In this document: one piece after another, positions 30,619 to 38,806 of the stretch | How the letters are laid out: each line of letters starts with the position of its first letter | Position numbering within the stretch: the stretch's first letter is position 1 | DNA from: a virus | IMG/VR virus record: IMGVR_UViG_3300028557_000038 | Span: 1 to 64,000 of that record | Length of the DNA stretch: 64,000 nucleotides | Reading direction: 5' to 3' (one strand) | Notes under the pieces: generated by a model | Seen by the model: the letters and a program-made list of their open reading frames with translations, nothing else | Databases searched by the model: none | What the model was told of the DNA's origin: nothing | Made by a program: the position numbers and the translations under genes

Positions 30619-31495
30619 ATTTTCCTGTCTGGAATTCGTTCTTAGTATCAACGGTTGTTGCCATCAATCCGTTAAATGTTTCATCAAAGGTTGCTTTTCT
30701 ATTCAGTAACCACCAACCAGCCATTGCTGCGGTTGCTCCTGATGTTCCTGCTGTGAATCTTAATGTTCCATTAAGTTGCATAGCATTCCAACGACCATTC
30801 AAGAAGAAGTCAGTCTGTCCTTGTGCTCCGTTGCTATAACGTGCAATGTAGGGAGATGCATCTTTATCGTATTCAATTGCGCCTCTTCCTGGATTATCTG
30901 TAGCACCTATTGAGACAGTGTCTGTCAAACATGCGGGTGCATGTGTAGCAGTACGGTTACCGTTGTTACCAACAGCAGCAACTACTGGAACGTTGGCTGC
31001 TTTAAGGGCTGCAATATTTTCTGCTAATCCTGCTGGAACTTTGCAGTTTGCAAAAATGGCTCCTTGAGAGATACTGACAACTGCAATGTTGTGCGTAACT
31101 CTATTAGCAACAACCCAATTAAGAGCGTTGTTGACATCTGATAGAGAGTAGAAACCTTGGTTACCCGCAGGAGTCATTCCAACAATACGGATAGGAATAA
31201 CTTTTGCTGATGGATTAACACGAAGAACTAAAGAGACCATCTGTGTTCCATGGCTGAAGTTCCTGTCTTTTGTTGCTGGAAGGTTTGCAGCACCTGATCC
31301 TTCCATCATCTGCTTTCCATTTGGACACTTGTACGAAGACAAGATACAAACCTCGTAAGAGATGCTGTCCTTAAATAGAGAGGTGTTAGTGCCAGTGTCA
31401 ATAACAACAACTGCTGGTGGTACCTCTGCGTGTACTGGTACCGCTGTGGTACCGAGTACCGCAATTGATATAAGTAATGTAAGTAATTTTTTCAT
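30602..31495 (-). CDS. Secreted subtilisin-like serine protease
   Basis: A 297-residue S8-family protease with a clear signal peptide (basic start, hydrophobic core, V-H-A cleavage near residue 23). The catalytic triad is present: Asp33 in V-I-D-T-G, His81 in S-H-G-T, Ser251 in A-G-T-S-G-A-T-A, plus oxyanion Asn176 in V-G-N-N-G. The prodomain appears absent. Secretion implies action on the cell envelope or outside. It is embedded in the DNA metabolism operon and coupled to both neighbours, which is unexpected for a phage. Confidence 0.88.
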   Translation of the reverse strand: MKKLLTLLISIAVLGTTAVPVHAEVPPAVVVIDTGTNTSLFKDSISYEVCILSSYKCPNGKQMMEGSGAANLPATKDRNFSHGTQMVSLVLRVNPSAKVIPIRIVGMTPAGNQGFYSLSDVNNALNWVVANRVTHNIAVVSISQGAIFANCKVPAGLAENIAALKAANVPVVAAVGNNGNRTATHAPACLTDTVSIGATDNPGRGAIEYDKDASPYIARYSNGAQGQTDFFLNGRWNAMQLNGTLRFTAGTSGATAAMAGWWLLNRKATFDETFNGLMATTVDTKNEFQTGKYVRLP

Positions 31496-31983
31496 GTGTT
31501 GAACTTATCCTTTCGTCCCGTTCGTACGTCATTAGTTCGACGAGTGATTTCTCTGGATACCAACGCCACATCACGTTCAAAGTTGTTGTACACAACCTCT
31601 AACATCTTGCGGTACGCATAGGCACTCATATAACGCTCCTCCACGTCCATAAAGTCTGGATCAGCCATCACCTGAGCCTTCATCATGGTCACCCGTTCAC
31701 CCTTAACCTTACTGGTGTCTTTCATAATCAGCAACTTTGCTTCCAGCATGTCCCTACGCTTTTCAAGCACCTTCTCGTCTACCTGTGATGCGGCTAACTG
31801 TCCCGCTACGAAGTTAGACCAGGCTGTTAAGCGTGTGAATAGGGCACTGAGTTCGTCACTCTCTAGCAGGGAGATATCCTTAGGCATAGGCGGCTGCTTG
31901 TCTTGCTCAGGCCACAGGTTGATATTCTGCGCCTTCATCTTCTCTACAGCCTGCTTTGATCCATCACCTAGGTTTAACATCAT
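31492..31983 (-). CDS. Unknown helical protein next to Cas4-like nuclease
   Basis: A 163-residue, charged, mostly helical protein. It overlaps the nuclease gene and the protease gene by four bases each. Likely partner of DNA metabolism by context; no motif is recognised. Confidence 0.55.
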   Translation of the reverse strand: MMLNLGDGSKQAVEKMKAQNINLWPEQDKQPPMPKDISLLESDELSALFTRLTAWSNFVAGQLAASQVDEKVLEKRRDMLEAKLLIMKDTSKVKGERVTMMKAQVMADPDFMDVEERYMSAYAYRKMLEVVYNNFERDVALVSREITRRTNDVRTGRKDKFNT

Positions 31984-32825
31984 TCCTCAATCTGATTGCA
32001 CTGCTTGCAACCGTCTTCGCTCACATTACAGTCAGGCATTACTCCAGCCTCGACTGCCTTAATGATTTTCTCTGCCTTAAAGAAGATCCGATCAACAACT
32101 TCGTAGTCAGCCTTGATAGTGAACTCTTTGTACGCCTGGTTAGACTTCAACTCATACAGAAAGACGATCTCCTTAGGAGCAACATCTCCAAACATACGAC
32201 GAGCCAACTCCAGGTACATCTGTCCCTGCAATAGGTGGCCTCTGAATGGACGACGAATATTCTTCCACGCTTTATTAAGATCACCATCTGCATCATACAA
32301 AATATCTGGTGCTTCAAATCTCAGCGTTCCTTCACCGATTGATTTGATCTCGATCAAGAAGTCATCACCTAGATTCTTTACCCAGCCATCGGTGTGTCCA
32401 GCAATACGTAACTCAGGATCTAGCATCTTTACTTCGTCATACTTTAAAGTCTTGCAGTCACAGTGCTGACACTTCTCAGGAGATAGTCCAGAGGTAATGC
32501 CGTTGCAGTTTACGCACTTGAAGTCTCCCCACAGATTACCCATCTCATAGATGCGGTTCTGCCACTTCTCATGGATGAAGTGACCCTCATCAAAGATGTT
32601 CTGCAGTGTTAGACCAGGGTTCTTTTCCATATTCTTGCCACCAGTAAGTAGGTAGTAAGAGTACCGATGACAGAAGTCTGCCTTGATCATCTCTGAAGGG
32701 TGAAGAACAGTAGTGCTTCGATCTCCTGGAGCCTTCTTCATAAGGTGTCGTTCAATATGACCAGTAAGACGACTGTCTGTCTTCTTAGTGTCTAAGTACT
32801 TTTGAAAGTCTGTCTTGGAAGGCAT
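31980..32825 (-). CDS. Cas4-like PD-(D/E)XK exonuclease
   Basis: A 281-residue nuclease. G-H-T-D-G then L-I-E-I-K-S supply the D...ExK active site. A zinc-like pair (C-V-N-C, C-Q-H-C) lies mid-protein, and the C-terminal Cys (C-N-V-x5-C-K-Q-C) resemble the Cas4/AddB iron-sulphur ligands. Phage members process DNA ends for recombination with RecA, encoded nearby. Confidence 0.8.
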   Translation of the reverse strand: MPSKTDFQKYLDTKKTDSRLTGHIERHLMKKAPGDRSTTVLHPSEMIKADFCHRYSYYLLTGGKNMEKNPGLTLQNIFDEGHFIHEKWQNRIYEMGNLWGDFKCVNCNGITSGLSPEKCQHCDCKTLKYDEVKMLDPELRIAGHTDGWVKNLGDDFLIEIKSIGEGTLRFEAPDILYDADGDLNKAWKNIRRPFRGHLLQGQMYLELARRMFGDVAPKEIVFLYELKSNQAYKEFTIKADYEVVDRIFFKAEKIIKAVEAGVMPDCNVSEDGCKQCNQIEE

Positions 32826-33166
32826 TAGTATTCCTTGTCTATACTGAAAATAAACTCTTCTAGTGTGTGGGTTGTCTTCTTAGTCTTCTTAAGTTTTTGC
32901 CACTTTCTCATTAAGGCGTTTCGTTCTCGGTGGCTGAGTCCTCCCCAAATTCCATGAGGCTCGTCTCGTCTAACTGCATCCCATAGACACTCTGCTCGTA
33001 CTGGACAAGGGTTCTTTCCTGTTTCACCAAAACAGAATGCTTTTGCTGTGTTAGCGATCTCTTTGTACTGCTCCTTGTCACGAGGAGGGTAGAAGATATC
33101 TGTGTCTTGGCCTGAACATCGTGCTTTGTATCGCCATGCGTACTCTGGTTCATCAAAGTCTTCCAT
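32825..33166 (-). CDS. WhiB-like transcription factor
   Basis: A 113-residue protein with four Cys (near 17 and 45, then C-P-V-R-A-E-C) and the canonical G-I-W-G-G-L-S turn before a basic tail. It is the second WhiB in the window, here inside the replication operon. It likely binds a 4Fe-4S cluster and the host sigma factor. Confidence 0.88.
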   Translation of the reverse strand: MEDFDEPEYAWRYKARCSGQDTDIFYPPRDKEQYKEIANTAKAFCFGETGKNPCPVRAECLWDAVRRDEPHGIWGGLSHRERNALMRKWQKLKKTKKTTHTLEEFIFSIDKEY

Positions 33167-33479
33167 GGTTGTCTAGGTTCTCTCTCATCTCTAAGAAGTC
33201 GTCTTCAAGAAGAATCACGTAGTTCACTCCATCAAGGTGAAGACCAAACACTGGCATTCGTCCATCAAGGATTGCTTCTGTAGTTATCTTCTTTAGTTCG
33301 TCTGATTTAATGGTTTTGGTTTTCTTGCCTGTCCACTTGTGCTCAATAAGTAAGTCACTTGAGCGTACATCACCTTTGCGAGACCAGAATGCTCCAGAGG
33401 CAGCGTTAGTAGACCCACCAACTTTCTTAGCGAGTCTCTTCTCATGCTTCTGAGATTGCTTCTGACCTTCAGTCTTCAA
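33153..33479 (-). CDS. PD-(D/E)XK resolvase-like nuclease
   Basis: A 108-residue protein. G-A-F-W-S-R-K-G-D-V then L-L-I-E-H-K-W gives the D...ExK site of small Holliday-junction-resolvase-like phage nucleases. The basic N-terminus fits DNA binding. Overlaps the WhiB gene by 14 bases. Confidence 0.7.
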   Translation of the reverse strand: MKTEGQKQSQKHEKRLAKKVGGSTNAASGAFWSRKGDVRSSDLLIEHKWTGKKTKTIKSDELKKITTEAILDGRMPVFGLHLDGVNYVILLEDDFLEMRENLDNHGRL

Positions 33480-33711
33480 GTTCTATTTTGCCTTCCTCGT
33501 AACCTTCGATCAAACGAGGTACTAAGAAGAACAATGCCTCTCTCCAGAAACAGGTGCCACAACCACAGAATGGTTCCCCTGATAATGTCTCAGGGATTTC
33601 ATCCTCTGTGCCATCCCACACTGCTTCAAACAACATGTCGGTGTAATCCTCGACGCCCTTCTCCAGTACCTGTGCCCAGCCTTCGTCGTTTACAACAAAC
33701 TTCTTAGTCAT
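33469..33711 (-). CDS. Small acidic protein with Cys pair
   Basis: An 80-residue acidic protein from the ATG at 33711, which lies within the end of recA. F-C-G-C-G-T-C-F-W is a compact CxCxxC. Unknown function. Confidence 0.55.
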   Translation of the reverse strand: MTKKFVVNDEGWAQVLEKGVEDYTDMLFEAVWDGTEDEIPETLSGEPFCGCGTCFWREALFFLVPRLIEGYEEGKIELED

Positions 33712-34750
33712 CGCTTTCCTCCGCCATTGGTAGGTCTGATGTTTCAAATACTAACTTTTGAATCTGTTCTTTTAAGTCAACTTCTTCACGAATACTTGCA
33801 ATGACTGGATCAATACCTTGCCACTTGCGCTCACCAAAGTAGTACCATCCGCCCTTACGTTGGATGATCTCCTTTACAACTGCAAGTGATGCAACTTCTT
33901 TTGCAAAGTCGTACTCACCTGCAGCACAGTCGCCACCTTCTGCAAAGTAAAAATCAAAGTATGCAACACGTTGTGGTGGTGCAGTTTTGTTTTTCAGTGT
34001 ACGAACTTTGATGCGTTGTCCAACACGGTTCTTATTACCGCTAGGACCAATCTCAATCCACTCATCACGACGGATCTCACAACGAGTAAAGAATGCATAG
34101 TTCTTTCCCTCACCACCAGGAGTGGTACGAGGATCTCCATGCATCACACCGATCTTCATGCGGTACTGATTGATGATGAGACCGAGCACTGGACGTTCAT
34201 CTTCAACCAGACTGCGCTTGATTGCAGAACCAACTACACGAAAGAACTTGTTGGTTAGGAGTGCTCCCCTTCCAACAGTCATTTCATTCATGTCCTTCTC
34301 CATTTCGGGGGCAGGTGAAAGGGCAGGAAGGGAGTCAATAACAATGGCATCTACTGACTTTGATTCTGCGAACTCTATAACGGCTTGATAAGCCTCTTCC
34401 ATAATGTTTGTTTCAATCACGATTACACGGCTAGTGTCAACGCCGCACATCTCTGCATACTCTGGAACCCACTGCTCTGCAGCAACCCAGACTGTTGTGT
34501 GATCTGCTTTTAACGCTTGGTTTGCTGCGATCGTTTTAAGCGCAACCGCTGTCTTGCCATGTGATGGTTCGCCAATGAGTTCATTCCATTGATTGCCAGG
34601 GAAGCCACCACCCAACACATAGTCAAGAGTGGTAGAACCACTAGTAATACGAGGAATAAGATCAGACCGAATGTCAGATGCAATAACCACCACATTGTTG
34701 CCAAACTTCTTGTTAAGGGTTGCAACAATCTTGCGTGCTTCATCATTCAT
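33704..34750 (-). CDS. recA: RecA-like recombinase
   Basis: A 348-residue RecA/UvsX-type ATPase. Walker A is G-E-P-S-H-G-K-T, Walker B is A-I-V-I-D-S-L, and L-I-I-N-Q-Y-R precedes the loop region. It forms filaments on single-stranded DNA for recombination-dependent replication and repair. Flanked by resolvase, nuclease and polymerase genes. Confidence 0.88.
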   Translation of the reverse strand: MNDEARKIVATLNKKFGNNVVVIASDIRSDLIPRITSGSTTLDYVLGGGFPGNQWNELIGEPSHGKTAVALKTIAANQALKADHTTVWVAAEQWVPEYAEMCGVDTSRVIVIETNIMEEAYQAVIEFAESKSVDAIVIDSLPALSPAPEMEKDMNEMTVGRGALLTNKFFRVVGSAIKRSLVEDERPVLGLIINQYRMKIGVMHGDPRTTPGGEGKNYAFFTRCEIRRDEWIEIGPSGNKNRVGQRIKVRTLKNKTAPPQRVAYFDFYFAEGGDCAAGEYDFAKEVASLAVVKEIIQRKGGWYYFGERKWQGIDPVIASIREEVDLKEQIQKLVFETSDLPMAEESDD

Positions 34751-35155
34751 TTAGTCTACTCTCCCGATAATCCCTTGAGGGTTCCAATTGCTTTGAACAT
34801 CATTTCCGATTGCACCTTTTGCAGCACCTTCAACCTTTGCGCCAGTTAATGACCCGTAACGACTTCCTGATTGACTGATTGGATAACCACAGTCATAGCA
34901 ACGAGGCGTTGCGTTTTGTACAGCCAGATAGTTAGTGCCACCACACTCTGGACACGAAGCAGTCTGTGATGCACTCTGTGCTCGTGAAACAGGTTGCTGC
35001 GGTTGTTGAAACTGAGTCATAGGTTGTTGCGAGGGTGGCATTGGGTTATTCATTTGCCGAGGCGGTGCTACAGGGACCTGTTGTTGTGGTGCCTGTGGTT
35101 GTGCACCTAGTTGCTTTGCCCACCAGTCTGCATTACTCACTTTGCTTCTCCCCAC
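34751..35155 (-). CDS. Zinc-ribbon protein with Gln/Pro-rich linker
   Basis: A 134-residue protein. Residues 18-65 are a Gln/Pro-rich disordered segment; C-P-E-C-G and C-Y-D-C-G form a zinc ribbon at about 70-92. Its start overlaps the polymerase stop region. A nucleic-acid adaptor is a reasonable guess. Confidence 0.6.
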   Translation of the reverse strand: MGRSKVSNADWWAKQLGAQPQAPQQQVPVAPPRQMNNPMPPSQQPMTQFQQPQQPVSRAQSASQTASCPECGGTNYLAVQNATPRCYDCGYPISQSGSRYGSLTGAKVEGAAKGAIGNDVQSNWNPQGIIGRVD

Positions 35156-37140
35156 TTGTTAACGATCTTCACATCTGCAATAAGAGGAACTATAATCTCT
35201 GGTAGGTGAATACCTTCCATCGACACACGGATTGCTTCGGCAACCTCATCTGCTAGATCTTCACGGGCAACAGTAACTAGTTCATCGTGGATAGTCAAAA
35301 CAACATTCGCATTTGGTTCATCCGTAAAACAAGAATGTGCCCTGACAATCGCTAATTTCATTAAATCTGCAGCAGAACCTTGAATAACTGTATTAAATGC
35401 CTGACGATCTGCTCGTGACTTAAGGCCTCGTTCATTGCTTTTTAACTCTGGGATGTAGCGACGTCGACCAAAGATAGTCTCCACGTATGGTATAGGAGCC
35501 TTGCCAGTTGCCTGTCGAATTACTTTAGCCTTGTACTTAGAGATGTCATGGAACTGTGATTCAAATTTAACCAACAAATCTTTAGCATCTGTAACAGAAC
35601 AGCCAATGCTTTGTGCAATCTTCTCTGGACCAACTCCATAAGCAATCGATAGAACCAATACCTTTCCAGCCTTACGATCTACTTTCATGGTGTCACCAAT
35701 AGTGGTATAGATATCTCCACCAGTTCTGTAGTTCTCTACCATGATTGGATCACCTGAGAAGGATGCAATAATGCGTGGTTCAATCTGTGAGTAGTCAGCC
35801 ACAATTAACTTGTGTCCAGGTGGTGCAATGAAGAGATTACGGATTAGTTTTCCATACTCACCACTACTAGGAATGTTTTGTAGATTAGGGTCACTACTGG
35901 AGAAACGCCCTGTCTCTGCTCCATGGGCTTTAAAGTTTGTGTGTACCTTGCCGTTAATCATGAGGCTCTTCTTATCAACAATTTTCTCTTTACCCATAGT
36001 AGTACGAGTAATCTCTCCACCTAGGTAAGGCATTACATACGTTGTCATTAATTTATTTAGGTCTTGATACTCTAAAATTGCATCGACTAGTTCATCTTTC
36101 TTGCGGTAGAACTCCAATGCATCCGAGGATACTGAGTAATGATGAATAGTTAACTTCTCTGGAGTGTTTGCAGCAACTTCCTGTCCCTTCGCAGTCAATG
36201 CAATTCGGATACGAAGGTTAGGCTTAATACCTCGACCGCCCTCTTCCTTAGACGAGAACAACAACTCCTGCTTCTCTTTTACAGAGTTCATAGAGAAAGG
36301 CTTTCCAGTTAACTTCCAGGCTTTTGCTCGTGCAAGATCGATGTCCTTCTCAAGACGTGCCTTTAATAAAACCAGTTCATCTACATCGATGTTGGCTCCT
36401 GCTAACTCCATGTCACAGAGAGCAGCAACAACATCCATCTCTAAAGCCCATACACGCTTAAGACTTCCCTCAAACCGTGGCTCTAATGCCTTGTACAACT
36501 TCCATGTCACCTCTGAGTCAAAGCCAGAGTAGTAGGCAACATCGCTGAAGGAGTGAACCTCAACCATTGCCCCAATGCCTTTTTCAACCTTAACCTTTAG
36601 AGTACGTTCTGCACAAGCAGCAAGGCCTAGCATGTTCTTATTACGGTTATCGATAATAAAGGATGCCATCATGGTGTCAAAGAACGGCTTCTTAGGGACT
36701 TCTCCACGGTAATACTTAGCGATTGACTTCAAGTCAAACTTTACGTTGTGACCAATCTTTAACTTGTCACTAAAAAACAAAGGCTTTAATGCTTTGAATA
36801 CATCCCCAGGGAGTAACTGTGCTGGTGGCGCATCAAACACTGGAACCCACTTCGCTTCGTTCTTTGAGTAGTCTGCATCCTTCAACTCTTTACCTGCAGC
36901 AAGTTTACGTTGACCACTGAGTAGTAGTTCTTTGTCCCAACGAAGGAACTCACCATTCGGGTGTCCCATGGGAATAACATCAGTGCGACCTTCTGTCGCT
37001 AGTGAGATCCACATGACGTCGTTAACTACAGGTTGAATTCTGTTTTCACCAACTGTTTCGCAATCAAATGCAAACGCATCTACCTTGGAGTAAAACTCAA
37101 CAAGATCTTTTAACTGTTCTTTTGTTGTAATGATATTCAT
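35137..37140 (-). CDS. polA: DNA polymerase I (family A)
   Basis: A 667-residue polymerase with an N-terminal 3'-5' exonuclease (F-D-C-E-T near residue 28; H-N-V-K-F-D-L; later Y-Y-S-G-F-D) and a C-terminal polymerase domain: D-Y-S-Q-I-E-P-R motif A, R-Q-A-F-N-T-V-I-Q-G motif B region, and I-H-D-E-L motif C. No 5' nuclease domain. The exonuclease residues look intact, so it should proofread. Confidence 0.93.
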   Translation of the reverse strand: MNIITTKEQLKDLVEFYSKVDAFAFDCETVGENRIQPVVNDVMWISLATEGRTDVIPMGHPNGEFLRWDKELLLSGQRKLAAGKELKDADYSKNEAKWVPVFDAPPAQLLPGDVFKALKPLFFSDKLKIGHNVKFDLKSIAKYYRGEVPKKPFFDTMMASFIIDNRNKNMLGLAACAERTLKVKVEKGIGAMVEVHSFSDVAYYSGFDSEVTWKLYKALEPRFEGSLKRVWALEMDVVAALCDMELAGANIDVDELVLLKARLEKDIDLARAKAWKLTGKPFSMNSVKEKQELLFSSKEEGGRGIKPNLRIRIALTAKGQEVAANTPEKLTIHHYSVSSDALEFYRKKDELVDAILEYQDLNKLMTTYVMPYLGGEITRTTMGKEKIVDKKSLMINGKVHTNFKAHGAETGRFSSSDPNLQNIPSSGEYGKLIRNLFIAPPGHKLIVADYSQIEPRIIASFSGDPIMVENYRTGGDIYTTIGDTMKVDRKAGKVLVLSIAYGVGPEKIAQSIGCSVTDAKDLLVKFESQFHDISKYKAKVIRQATGKAPIPYVETIFGRRRYIPELKSNERGLKSRADRQAFNTVIQGSAADLMKLAIVRAHSCFTDEPNANVVLTIHDELVTVAREDLADEVAEAIRVSMEGIHLPEIIVPLIADVKIVNKWGEAK

Positions 37141-37158
37141 GATCCCTCAATCTGTAAG

Positions 37159-37199
37159 GAGAAGGAGCCTGGAAACGGAAAGTAAACAGGCCCCTTCTC
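37159..37199 (-). promoter_or_regulatory. Hairpin between SSB-like and polA genes
   Basis: GAGAAGG-A-GCCTG pairs with CAGGC-C-CCTTCTC, a 12-bp stem with one mismatch and a 15-base loop, in the 72-base leader of polA. No U tract follows on the minus strand, so it may be an RNA-stability or attenuation element. Confidence 0.5.
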
Positions 37200-37212
37200 T
37201 GTGGAAGTACAG

Positions 37213-37860
37213 TTACGCTACAGAGCGAGCAACCTCAAGCATTTCGGAGCGAGGGGTCTCCCTAATTACTTCTGCTGTGAACGGTACAGCGGCTGCTACA
37301 GTCTCTGCAACAGCGTCACTGCTTAACTTCCATTCCTCTGCTAGATCGCGGCCACGCACAAAATTGAGGGTATACTGTGTCGTTGGTCCCATACCTAACC
37401 GAGAAATTTCCCAGAACTCTTTATCAAGAGGTCCCTTGCGCTCATCATCATGCGCCTTCTTAATCTGGCGAGCAAGTGATGGTGGTGCTGTAAGAATCTG
37501 AACGCCCTGTGTCTCACCACTGAGAACAAGAACATTGAATGCGAACTTTCCACGAGGCTTGTCGCCTAGTACGTCGCATAGTGGGCAGTTGTCGCCCAAG
37601 CAAACAAAGGACTTCTTACCCTTAGGGCGTTCGATCCAGTGTTGTTCGTATGAAGCAAATGGACGATCTTCGAGGAACTTTACAAGTTGTGGTTCTTCGG
37701 AGAATCGGAAGTCAGTTGGAAAATCTCCATCTGTCTTTGTGACGAGAGCATCGATTGCATCCCATCCCTGTTGTACGGTTGTTCCTACTTTAGGAACTGC
37801 AGTTTCGCTATCCTCGTCAAGGTATGCATCTGCATCTACTTGTGGCTTTGTAATTGGCAT
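37213..37860 (-). CDS. Single-stranded DNA-binding protein-like
   Basis: A 215-residue protein from the ATG at 37860. A beta-rich domain includes C-L-G-D-N-C-P-L-C, a zinc site in the manner of T4 gp32-type phage SSBs, and the acidic N-terminus may contact partners. It lies directly upstream of polA, supporting the role. Family membership is inferred from this pattern and context. Confidence 0.65.
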   Translation of the reverse strand: MPITKPQVDADAYLDEDSETAVPKVGTTVQQGWDAIDALVTKTDGDFPTDFRFSEEPQLVKFLEDRPFASYEQHWIERPKGKKSFVCLGDNCPLCDVLGDKPRGKFAFNVLVLSGETQGVQILTAPPSLARQIKKAHDDERKGPLDKEFWEISRLGMGPTTQYTLNFVRGRDLAEEWKLSSDAVAETVAAAVPFTAEVIRETPRSEMLEVARSVA

Positions 37861-37883
37861 TTGTTTCTTTCTGGTAATGAGGC

Positions 37884-38360
37884 CTAACGGCTCTCTGTGG
37901 ATGTAATTTCCTTCCAGCGCTTTACTAAAGCCTCTGTCAGGTCTTCGTGTTGGCTCCACTCTACACGAGCAGAACCGAGTAATCCTCTACGGTTGAATTC
38001 CTCAATCGAGGATTCTATCAGTGCACGAGTGTAAACTCGGTTACCGCCAGTCTTCTCACCTTTGAGTGTCTTAGACCGTAGACGATATGGAGCACGAGGG
38101 ATGTATCCCTTGCGTTCCCATAAGCGGATAGTAACAATCGTCTTCTCCAATGCAAGCGCTAACGCACCGATTGTGAATACTTCTGTCTCTACTCCACCCA
38201 ATGTTTTAATGACTGGGTTTGAATCCCAACCATTACTCTCACCGCTTTTACGGCGAGAAACTTTTGGATCTAACTCACGACGCTTTTTCTTTGAACCAGG
38301 GATGTATTCGAGGTCAGCAAATGCTGCATCGATCTCGTCTTGTCCACGTAAGCCAGCCAT
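37884..38360 (-). CDS. MerR-like HTH regulator
   Basis: A 158-residue protein. F-T-I-G-A-L-A-L-A, T-I-V-T-I-R-L-W-E-R-K-G-Y-I-P gives a MerR-family winged HTH at about 60-95, within a basic N-terminal extension and a helical tail. Possible transcription or replication regulator of the block. Confidence 0.65.
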   Translation of the reverse strand: MAGLRGQDEIDAAFADLEYIPGSKKKRRELDPKVSRRKSGESNGWDSNPVIKTLGGVETEVFTIGALALALEKTIVTIRLWERKGYIPRAPYRLRSKTLKGEKTGGNRVYTRALIESSIEEFNRRGLLGSARVEWSQHEDLTEALVKRWKEITSTESR

Positions 38361-38363
38361 GTG

Positions 38364-38798
38364 TTATCTCTTATTCATAACCAATGCCCACACAATCTTC
38401 TGTGGGTACATTAAGTCAATCTCTGATTCTGTAAGTTCGTCGTTGTAAAGAGCAGCCATTAGTGCATCTTCATCTACAACACGAATTGTTTTGTACAGTT
38501 GATCTTCCATACCTTTTTCAGTAATGATTTCATCTGCAACAAGTTCATCAATCTTGCGTGATACACGGCGCTGCTTTACAACTGCACCAAACCCATTTAC
38601 CTCTTCAGGTAGTTCAACAATGATGTTTCCCTTGTCATCTGTCTCACCCATCTCATCAAGAGTGGTGAATAGACGTTCACGAACTTCCTTCTGTTGCTTC
38701 TCAAGGAATTCGATCTGTTGTTTTAAGAAAGAATATTCTCTCGCATCTTTAATAAGCGGATCTTCTTCTCTTCCTTCTGTTGCTTTTACTCTTGCCAT
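38364..38798 (-). CDS. Unknown coiled-coil protein
   Basis: A 144-residue protein. Residues 20-52 form a Glu/Gln/Lys coiled coil, followed by a small beta domain and a helical end. It lies between the helicase and the MerR-like gene. No family is recognised. Confidence 0.55.
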   Translation of the reverse strand: MARVKATEGREEDPLIKDAREYSFLKQQIEFLEKQQKEVRERLFTTLDEMGETDDKGNIIVELPEEVNGFGAVVKQRRVSRKIDELVADEIITEKGMEDQLYKTIRVVDEDALMAALYNDELTESEIDLMYPQKIVWALVMNKR

Positions 38799-38806
38799 GT
38801 TTCCCC

